Below are positions 12,101 to 23,000 of a stretch of 64,000 bases of DNA, in pieces. The notes under the pieces were generated by a model, which had not been told where the DNA came from, did not search any database, and was given only the letters and a program-made list of their open reading frames with translations. The stretch lies in assembly GCF_000150275.1 (NCBI RefSeq), contig NW_002060953.1:717693-781692 (forward strand), given 5' to 3'. The stretch comes from Trichoplax adhaerens (lineage: Eukaryota > Placozoa > Uniplacotomia > Trichoplacea > Trichoplacidae). The translations under genes and the position numbers were made by a program. The stretch's first letter is position 1; each line of letters starts with the position of its first letter.

Positions 12101-14939
12101 CATTATATAACTGATTACTTGATTATGCTTATGCAGAGTTCATCGGCAGCATATGTAGATTTAAATAACAGTAGGTATACCTTGGGACATGCGATAGTAC
12201 TCTAGAAAATACACATATACATAGCATTGACGTAGCATGGCTTATAATAAAGTTGAAATTAGAGGCAATGCTGAATCAAATCCAGTTCTTAATCTTTGCA
12301 AATACCTGTATTCTGAAAGTACCGTAATTTACATTGGCCTTGATTTAATTATATCGTAGACAAGGTAATATAACACTGTCATTATTTATGTTAGTTCAAG
12401 AAATAATATATAATACCCAGTTAACTATTAAACTATCAATTCCCATCATGAAGTACAGAGTAAATTACGAATTAGGACGAGAATTAAAACTACAGTTAAA
12501 GTTGTTGCTTCATTCTTCTTTCAATCTTCAGATGTTATGCATGATTATAAATTAATTTTTTAACCTCCTCGTCAACATACTTATATGATGTACAGGCTAT
12601 ACTACTTACGAGTAGACCTGATCATTACCTATAAAGTAGAATGATAGCTTACAAAAAATTGTCTTATTTTTTATTATTAATAGTAAGACTCTTCAAAAAA
12701 ATAATTTGTAATTTGGCTGACAATTCTGGCTAGACAACACTTAGAATATGTAATTTCAGGTCTGAACTTTGACTCTATCAAGGCCAAATATGCAGGAACT
12801 TTATGTCTATAATAAGATGACATTGATATCTGTTCATGAACCTTAATTACGATAGTAACATTTATATCAATTTCTAGTATCCAATTTCCCCCTCCCCTTT
12901 AGGTCTTAAGGTTAAAAGTGTAAATTATAGACAAGTAATAAAAGCGGAATAGTGATTTGGTAACAATCGTAATTGAAAGTGAAGAATCTAGAGATGCAAA
13001 GCTTTCGTACAAAGTTTATCTAATATAAATTCTACGCTTACATATAAATGAAAGTTTGAGCTATAACCACAAGATTTATATGGATTACTAATTACCTTCG
13101 AGTTGTTTTTATCCCTTCGAAAATAGCCGCATAACACAAGTATGAATGAGCTAGAATCGCAATTTGATAATAATTATAATTTAAATCCAAAAATCTAAAG
13201 ATGCTGAAATGCCGTTCAATACTCGTATAGTCGAATAAAAGTTAAGATGATGGTTTAAATTGTAATAAAGAGTCTAAAAGATATAAAAATGATATAGAAT
13301 AGATAGAGAAGACTTCTTCTCTATCTTAAAATTTATCATGTGTAGTGCTGATCTCCTTTGCTAATTATGATAAGATAGCTAAGACGACGGCATTAATCAG
13401 CATTACGGTAGTATTGTAATGTCAATTTTTGGCTTTCAGATCTTAATTATTATACAGTAAATGGACAAATATTAATTTAAAAGGCAGAATCTAAGAGACA
13501 AAACTATATGATAAAGTACAGAACGTGTATCTAATGCAAGTTATACAGAAATGTTGCCTGTCTTGTTTTTGTTTTCTTATATATCTTTTAAATATGAGTA
13601 TAGTATTAATAAAAAATCCATCTTGTGATAAGAAACGATCTTTAATAATTTAGATTTTTAAGCAACAATTCTAGAAAATGAATAAATAAATTGTTTAAAT
13701 ATACATGTATACTAGTGTACCCGGGCTAAATACCCCCGTTGAAAATTTTCTGATGCTTTATGTTGCAAATATGATACCAAGAAAGCAATCTTTGCTCAGG
13801 CTTTAAAATTAGTAATTTAGAAAATAAAAAACAAACAAACATGATTTTAAATCCATATAACTACAAATTTGAAATCAGTGATACTTTCACATTTCTAAGC
13901 AGCACTTCAAATTAAGGTGGCTCAGGGTAACTTTAAAATTAGCGTAATTTTGGTAGTTTATTGCTCAGGACTAGTACATCACAGCAACTACACATCATTT
14001 CACCTACGGCAATGAAGTCAAAATATATGAAAGCTGTAGTTCCTAAATTACGATCCAGTAGCACCCAGTAGAAGGCCATCTTGAGCGTAGAAATAAGGTA
14101 ATAAGAGCAGTTAGAGCTAGTATTGCGGTAGTATATGATAATCTAAAAATCAGTAAATTAGAAGCTTACTGATGTATATATATAGTTAGCAATAGATGAA
14201 ATACGATATGTTAACCATAAAGGCATAAATAAAAGGAAACACTGTATATGTACGTATGTAATACTACTTCCCTATATTAACTACAATCAACTCACAAGAA
14301 TGAGTAAGACTCGGTTAATATAAAAAGTTTATTACGATGTTAAAATACAGGCATTAAAAACTACGGATATAATATCAAAAGAATATCTATGTCTTCTTCA
14401 AGCTAACCTATGAATGAATCTATCTACCTCTACAATTATATTAGCCTCCTTATATATCTATCTTTGATGTAAATATTTACATCAAAACTCTATCACAATT
14501 TTCCCTCCCTCAATTTTTCCTCTATCACAATTTTACACCGCTACATCTTTCCGATTCCCACCAATAGATAATTAATAGCAGATATAGCGCTAACATAGGA
14601 AGAACTGACACCATGTTCCACACAACTAGAGACAATTTAATATTACCGTTACAACGTATATGATGATTGTATGGTAGTACTTGTAATACAGTAAGTGATA
14701 ACATTGTAAAAGGCGGACCGATAAGTTACTAATTGTAGTGCGAAGTATAAATTGTAATCGTATCGAGGTATAACCTCGTGTAGCTATAAATACCGATCAA
14801 CTAATAATAAAATGCGGTTATCAATCTTATTATTGAAGAACATAACACTTACCCCAATAGGAAATTGGAAATTACATGACGTCTTGACAGTATAATAAAA
14901 TTGCGAATATTTACTGTCTAATAACCTAACTATCATTCC

Positions 14940-15700
14940 ATTTTTAGTATCTAATAACTAAATGTGCTCCAGCACTTCTATCAGCGACTACTAAAAATTA
15001 TCTTCACTTTCGTCATTTTAGTAATCCTTGGATATGATCTTAATCCTGGAGATTCTGGGCCTAGAAGAATAATTATTGTAGAGCTAGCTTATAAATAATG
15101 ATGCAATTTTACTACTTTTGCCCTTACTTAGTCATACAACTCTGGCAGATAATCTTACCGCAATTCCCTTTTTAATTTACAATAAAAACTGCTTTACTAA
15201 ACAGAGACACTAAAAAATATATACTATTTGGTTATGGTACCCAAAGTAGTCTACTAGCCCCAAGATTATCGTCTAAGAGCTAGAATCATCTGTCTCTTAT
15301 ATTATTTCTATGTTCGATTCGTGTACCAAAACTATGTCGCATGAACACATCGACTGATACGATCTAATCACGGCCATAGTCACTGTGACTTAGCCATACA
15401 ACCCTGACAGATGATCTTATCCCATTCTTTTACTTAATATATAACAAAATTATTACTTCGCTAAGGGCTACTAAAAATTAAGTTGATTGCCTGTTGTTGG
15501 TAATTCGTTTTAAACTGGAGATATCTATCTTAGAAATTTTAGCTCTGATTCATGGATGAGAATCATTAAAGTAGCAAATTGATAAGATCTAATTACCACC
15601 GTAGTCATCACTATTTAGCCTACAACACTAACAGATAATCTTTCTGTTGTTCTTTACTTCGTTTTTAATAACTATAGTAAACATTGCTCTCCCTGGAACT
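14940..15700. repeat. Diverged tandem repeat, about 225-260 bp units, three to four copies
   Basis: Anchors CTTAG-CATACAAC followed by GACAGAT-ATCTT recur at about 15127, 15389 and 15613, each preceded by a GTAGTCA or similar block. GACTACTAAAAATTA-like anchors recur near 14993, 15211 and 15468. Copies are considerably decayed. No protein-coding or transposon terminal features were seen. Confidence 0.6.
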
Positions 15701-16532
15701 AATAATACCGTACTTTCATTCTTCAGTATACCTTTAGCAATTCTCAGGTGTCTAAGAAATCAAGTGCTGTATATCCTTTGCTCTAAATTTAATCTCTTTT
15801 GCTGTTATTTATTCCTTCTCGTATTAATGTCATCTAATTGAAATCAGCTAATGCAGGCAACAAACTATAATCATCTGCAAATTGTCATAATTATACCAAT
15901 GATACAAACTATGCGTATATCTTGCACTCGTACAGACGCAGAAAATGCTTAAAACTGTTTTTTATTAATTTTAAAAATATGTTTACCGATCTGTTTTACA
16001 AAGTATTACATCAAAACCCAATATCACTTGCATGCAATAAACAGTATCATCCAAGACACCTTCTACATGGGGATGTTCGTATATTAATGTTACAGGAAAA
16101 GTAAGGATTTCAAGTCCTCAATCGGACTGCTTTTTAATATTATCCCCTATCTAGATTCATCTGATGACATAGACGGTAAAAAATACAAAGAATATTTCTT
16201 ATTAACCTAGCAATAATAACTATCTCTATGCTATAATGGGTAATCAGTGTGATGAAATGGATCAATTTATAAAAAAGAATTGACAGCTAATCAGTAGGTA
16301 AGAATTGTAATAGTAGTACTAGGAGTAGTACAAGTAAAAAGGAGTATTAATACTATGACAGTGAACAATTGGGATTAAGTTCATAACCTGTCAAAAATTA
16401 TGAAATGTGTAACAAAACAAATTGAGCGTAATTGAATCTATCACAACGCCAGTAATTCAATTATTGTAAATGGTTAAACAAATTGTAATATCATAGAAAA
16501 TGTATAAAAATCGGTCGAATGGAAATAATCAT

Positions 16533-17046
16533 TTACTGGTAGATATCAGCGTCGTCTTTGCTTTCATAAAGTGGATTGGCTACAGCCGTTTGGCCATCGC
16601 CACTGTTACTTTCTGTTGTTTCGCTGAAATCACGTAGTGTCGGTTCTTTATCATCATCTTGGTAGGCTTCGTAATTTTGATTTCCCAAGGTACGTTTGGT
16701 AAAGATTTGTGTTACTGATCCCCTACGGATAAAAAAAGAGTTAGAAATACAGGATTAATAAAAGTTGTTTGTTGATAGGGCATGCAATAAGAAGATTAAA
16801 GTAAGGCATAAATTGTGCATCATATTGTTAAAAGCTTACAATTTATCCGCTCTGTACATATAGAAAATTCCACCGATCAGAGCTACTGCAATAAGAGAAC
16901 CAATGACTGCGCCAGCAATAGCTCCTCCTGCAACAGATAGATGAATTGATTAGAGAAACTAGATATCAATGAATCTTAAATTAGTCATGGGGGATATTAG
17001 GCATGCTTTAAAGTCTTACCGTTTGCAGTTTGACTACCAATTTGTG
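16533..17046 (-). CDS. Middle gene exons 23-25: stalk, transmembrane helix and NPxY cytoplasmic tail
   Basis: Exon 23 (17020-17046) is only 27 nt and encodes a short stalk (PQIGSQTAN). Exon 24 (16840-16927) encodes the single helix [23 protein letters not shown] followed by basic R, which sets a type I topology; GAVIG is a GxxxG helix-packing motif. Exon 25 (16533-16722) encodes 62 further tail residues ending ADIYQ and TAA. The tail contains VANPLYES, an NPxY signal of the kind read by PTB-domain or clathrin adaptors in LDL-receptor relatives and integrin beta chains, plus NQNYEAY where the right gene has NPNYEPY. Joins are phase 1, 1 and 2. Confidence 0.87.
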
Positions 17047-20000
17047 CTACATTAGTTACAAAATAGACAGGAGAAAAGATAACAGTTAAAAATTAAGGAC
17101 TTGCTTTCAAAGTGGATTTGTAATCTTTAAGGAGACAGTATAACACTTACGACAGCCTGCTTCATCAGATGAATCATAGCAATCGGGAAAACCATTACAG
17201 TGTAGGGTGCTGTTAATACAACCGCCATTGTTACCACATTTGAATTCATTAGCAGTACAAGGTCTGTTGAGGACTCCTATGTGGGGTTGGAAATAAGAAT
17301 TGAAGGGTTACGAATTTAGTAAATGTCGACAATATTAGCTTTCAATATTACGTTAAGTTTTATTTAATTTCAATAGATTTACTTGGATGGGTAATATATT
17401 AGATTTAATTGAATTATTATCGAACAAATTGTCCGCGTAGATAACTAGAAGAAAACAGAATAGTGTGAAAACTTACCACAACGGTCTTCATCCATAGCAT
17501 TGTTGCAATCAATGATACCGTCGCAACGCCATGTGTTGGGGATACATACAGTTTTATTATTGATGGGGCATGAGAATGTATAGCTGGGATTGTTACATTG
17601 GTTATTAACTAAGGGCAATGGTACGATTGGTGATCCTTTTATGGATTAAAAGATTGATAAATAGCGTTAGATAAAAATAATGGTTTTATATCGTGGAATA
17701 CTAATGATTTAGTAAGTGATGACGGCTGCAAAAATTACCTCCAACATAACATCCTGGTGTAAAGACAACATCGTCAACGGCCATATCACTGGTGAAACTA
17801 GTACCAAGAACTCCTTGGAATACAGCACGGAAAGGTTGAGCACTGTTGAGCATTGCATTACCTCTGTACCAACTTTGTCCTATTGATCATGAATTAAAAT
17901 TCGATTTTGTTAATAGATGGATGCAACTATACACGTGCGTATTTAACAATTAAGGAAGAAAATCCAACAATAGCGAGTAGAATCATGATGTAATAAACAA
18001 CCTTGATTGCCAGACTTTTGCCAAACTACACTTAGTGTACGATTTAATGTTACGTCCATGATGACAACTTTCAATGTTCCCATAGAAGCACCGTACATAT
18101 TATACCAGAATTTAATCCAGCATACTCCCTGGCTAGCAGGTAAAGTGGGTCCAGCCAAGAAAGCTGTGTCGTAGTCGTTGCGTGGGAATGATGCTTCCGT
18201 AAAAACAAAGTAGCCTATAGAGAAATAAATTTATGCATCAGACAAACTGTTTATCATCCACTTTTAATTTCAATTTTAAGGTTACGATGATAAATGCCAT
18301 CAAGATTGAATTTGGATTGAAAGCTATTGAAAAGCATTTTAATTTCATAACATTTTTCCATTTGTGATTTTCTTAACATTATGTTTTTAACGCTTATTTT
18401 ATATCCTTCAATCTATTTCATGCAGTTACCAGTTGATGTCGATTGTGTAGTGTGATCGTTGTTTGGACCGGTGGAACCAGAGTTTGTTGTCATTGCTCGT
18501 GTCCAGTTGAAATCACCATTGAGCAAGTTGGTGAAGTTACAGAATCCAGTATCGAATGTGCAATCGGCATAGTTGTATTCTATATTAAGAAAAGATGGGG
18601 ATCAATAAATGATTAATTGATCTTGATTAACGTGTATATTTTACACAATTGGTTCTTCGTGGCATTAAACGCTATTAATAAGATTGAAAATTTTGGAATA
18701 TTTACTGCATGCAGATGGAGCCTCGTCGGAACCGTCGGGACAATCATTCTGGCGATCGCACTGCCAAAGTTTAGATATACATTGGCCACTTGTAGCGCAT
18801 TTAAATTCTTGGCGAGTGCAGGCGCGTTGAGCTATGCAAGAAAAAAAAAGAACCCCCGCATTTTAATTTATTTCTAAAGTATAACCATAACGTCATTATT
18901 TTTAGCCAACAGCTTAGTATAAGAATATTATATCCCGAGTACGGAATTGAAAAAAATATTTTCTCTCTCACTTGTAAAACAGTTGTTGAATTGAATATCG
19001 TCCATAGCTAGACCATATAGCCTACTTGATCCGGTTGAACCACCGATTAAAATGCGGAAATTTTGTTGGATGCCAATATTAACGGTGGCTTTTTGCCATG
19101 CTGTTCCCTTGCTATCACCGTTGGTAAAGTATGCCATCTGGATAGTTTGAGTTGAAGTTTGAACATAGACGCCAATGAAATAGTAAGTGTAGATTCTATA
19201 TTTTGCGTACCAGAAAGACATTGTACATTGTGGGCTTGATGCAGCATAGAGTGCGCTTTCTAACATTCCTACGTAACGATTTATTGAAGAGGCACCGGTA
19301 GTCATTGGTCGCATGTACATGTAATAACCAGATGAAGAGTTACTGGTATGATCGATTTTGGGTGCTCGCGAAATAGGATTGGATCCAGCCAGAGTTCTTG
19401 TCCAGTTACGGCGAGATCCGTAGCCAGCATTGTACCAGCCGCAAGTACCAGTATCAAAGTTACAATTGGTGCCACAGTTAGCTTCATCAGAGTTATCACC
19501 ACAGTCATTCTTAAAGTTACAGACAGAACTTCGTGGGATACATTTACCATTTTTACAGCCAAATGAGCTATTGCTACTACAACCTGGGGTTGGGAATCCT
19601 GAATTAGGTGGTCTGACGGTAATACCAGGGATTTGAATATTGCCACCGAATGCACATCCACTTGTAAATGAAATTGCATCAATACCAATGCGTGCTGAGT
19701 ACCTTGTGCCAACAACACCCTCAAAGACTACTTGGAATGGAGCACTACTGACAATCTTGACGGCAACTCTATTCCAGTAGTTAACTGAAGCATTAGCCAC
19801 TGAAAATATCGTGTTCATACCATTTGCTGAAGCACTAGTACGAGTATAAACATTCAGTTGACCACCATTTGTAGCTGGAAGCATAAAGTAGTAGAATCGG
19901 AGATAACAGTTAGCATTGGATGATGCTGCTTTAAATGGTTGGGATGCAAATCGGCTAACATCGCCAGATAGAGCCGGGTAATAGGTATTTAAGTTCATGT

Positions 20001-23000
20001 AATGGCCAGTTGATGCACCAGTATCAACATCTCCACTAGGCCCATTGAATATTAATCCTGTACGACGTATCCAATTGGGCTTGTTAGGCGTATCAAGGTA
20101 GAAATAGCATTCATCCAGCTCAAATCCACATCGACCCATTGCATTCTTGCTGCAAACGCTGTTAGTTTCATCTTGTAGGCCACCACAATCATTGGCATAG
20201 TCACAAACATATTTAGGATCAACGCAATATCCATTACCGCAGGTAAATGTTGTTTGAGGACATACTGGTTGTCGAATAGGTTGTATGCAATTATTCAGTT
20301 TAATATCATCTAAAGCAATATCACCATTGTATAAAAAGCTTCGTGTTCCTCTAAATTGTAATTGGAAACTTTGTCTTTGGCCAACTTTAACACTTACTTG
20401 GTACCAGGTATTAGCTCTACCGCCATTTCTTGTCCATAATTGAGTTAAAGTATTACCTCGCTTAGCATTAAGAGATAATCTGCCAACATGAGAGCCATAC
20501 ATATGATACCAAAAAGATACTACACATTGTGAACCAGTTCCACCGATGATAGGAGAAGTTAATATTGCTACGTCAGTAAATCGGCCAAAAGATGCATCAG
20601 TATAAACATAATAGCCTTGACTAGTACCTAAAGTATGATCAACACTAGGTCCAGTGCTTCCAGTATGAGTAGCACCATTATGGCGTTCCCATTTGAATTT
20701 AATAGCTGTTGAATTGACCGATGTAAATGCACCATTGACAGATTGCGATTGCCAACCGCACATGCTTTGTTCGAATGAACAAGTTTGTTGTATACAAGCA
20801 ACTTCATCACTGTTGTCAGCACAATCTTGTCTGAAATCACAAACTTTAGAGAGTAAAATACATTTACCAGTGCTACGGCAGTTAAATTGTGTATTAAGAT
20901 TGCAAGTATGGGATACAGCAGTTGTTGGTGGTGGTGCAGAAGTGGGTGGAAGTGGTGGAGCATAGGGTAAGGATTGTGTTGTAGACTTGCAAGTTGAAGT
21001 GAAAGAAACATCATCGATTGCGATATCACCAGAGAAACTATCGCCAACAGTAGCTTGGATAACTAATTGTGTCAATTTACCAGATGGTAAAGTCACTGTC
21101 ACTTTACGCCAGATATCACCTTGAGGACCTCTTCTAGCAAAGAGTTGAGTCATAGTTCCGTTACTTTGTGTTCTAGTTAAAATGGCGAAATTGCCAATGG
21201 TCTGACCGTACATATGGTAGTATAAAGTCATTCTACAGTTGCTGGTAGATGTCAGATCAAAAACTGAGCTCAATAGATTAGCAACTTGTCCATATTGCAA
21301 AAGTCCAGATGTTTCTAAGTAGTAGTAATAACCTTTGTAAGTACCAAGAGTGTGATCACGACTGGGGCCAGTATAGACGCTGAATGTAGGTCCAGCTCTT
21401 CGTGTCCAATTCAATTGATCAGTGACTAAATCTTGCGTCAAATAAGCACAATTGGGAGTTTCAAAGTTACATTGCTTATAAGTTGAGCATGAAGCTTCAT
21501 CGGAGTTATCACCACAATCGTTTGTCATATCGCAGACTTGATCATTTGGAATACAGGAACCGCGTTGACAACGGAATTGGCCTAAAGAACAGGTAGGTTG
21601 TGATGGGGCATAAGCGCAATTAATAAAGTTGACATCATCGATTGCAACAGCTCCATCGAAGGCAACAAAATGGAAACCATAGAAAATAATCTATAGAATA
21701 AGAAAATAAATGAAGTATTACTTTTGTATCTATTAGATGTAGCGAGTAGTGTTATTTTAAATTGTCATCGATGTCATTAATATGTAGTTGTACAGACATA
21801 GTATAACTGATTGCTACTAACTGTCATATAGTAACATGCAGTACTATAATCGAACATAGTGTTCGATAGATTAACAGATATTTTAGAGATAGTATGTATA
21901 AGATGCGTATTATTAATACAGCAATGAGTTAGTTCGATAGCATTTTAATACTTTACTAGATCCACAAAATTATGCTCATCTATAACATTAAGGAATGGTA
22001 GGTATTGACTAAAATAGGAAGTCTATATAAGTAAGTACGTGTGTTCATCGAGATAGTTGACATTACATTAATTGCTTACTTGGAATGGTTTAGTTCTGGC
22101 ACCAATGCCTACTGTAGCATTACGCCAACCAGAGGAAATAGTACCTTGTGTTTCCCACAGAATCGTTGGTTGAGTATCGCCTTGATTTAATATGTGTGCT
22201 TGAAGTCTGCCAGGAGAATTTCCGTTGTAATAATACCAAAATTGCAATAAACATTGCGAGCTAGCATGTTGGTACATTCCAGTTGTTATGTTTGTTCGTA
22301 AGTTATTGTAGGGTACACCAGCACTTGGATTGGTAGGCGCAATTACACCACCGTAGTAGACATAGTGGCCATTGCCTGTTCCCGTAGAATGATCAGATCG
22401 AATACTTTGCTTTTCTGCTGCATCATGGGCTAATGCATACTGCCATTTAAAGGTATAAAGTGGATTGGTGCTTTGGGTTACTGTCATGCCGCACATATTT
22501 TTCTCAAAATCACATTGAGATGGACAAGCCCATTCATCCGATCCGTCGCCACAGTCGGCGATGAAATCGCAAGTTTTACTCTTAGGGATGCAGTTACCAT
22601 TATTATAACAACCAAATTGTGTTGATGAACAAGTATTGGGAGCTCGTTGTGTTGGTGTTGAAGTAGTCAATGGAGCAGGTGTAGAAGTGGCTGTCACTGG
22701 GAAAGTACCTGTGAATAGCTGGCATCCTGGTGTGAGTGAAATATCATCGATGGCAATATCACTGGTGAAACTGCTACTAACAGCAGCTTCGATAACGACT
22801 TGGAATGGTTTACTAGATATAAGTGGAACTGATGCACGAAGCCATGATGGTCCCTTGTTGCCGTAAAGACTTAGTCGGGTAGTATAGGTACCACCAATAC
22901 TTGTTCTATATCGAACTCTAAGGTATCGAACTCTGCTTCCGTACATGTTGTAGAAGAATCGGATACGACAATTGGAAGCACTAGTTGTCGCTGCAATTGG

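Larger units (their letters stand above)
7865..16532. other. 8.7 kb intergenic stretch between left and middle genes, no supportable gene
   Basis: AT-rich sequence lying between the 5' end of the left gene and the 3' end of the middle gene. It should hold the promoter of the left gene and the 3' UTR of the middle gene, but no clear TATA box or AATAAA signal could be fixed. The longest open frames (8755-9072 minus, 15647-15841 plus) have no recognisable domain, no partner exons and biased low-complexity composition. Two diverged repeat families lie here, at 9001-9198 and about 14940-15700, listed separately. No MAM or LDLa remnant was seen on either strand. Confidence 0.6.

Noticed and set aside
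15647-15841. Plus-strand 64-codon hydrophobic frame
   Set aside because: Starts inside a decayed repeat unit, phenylalanine/leucine-rich as expected of T-rich DNA; no supporting context.
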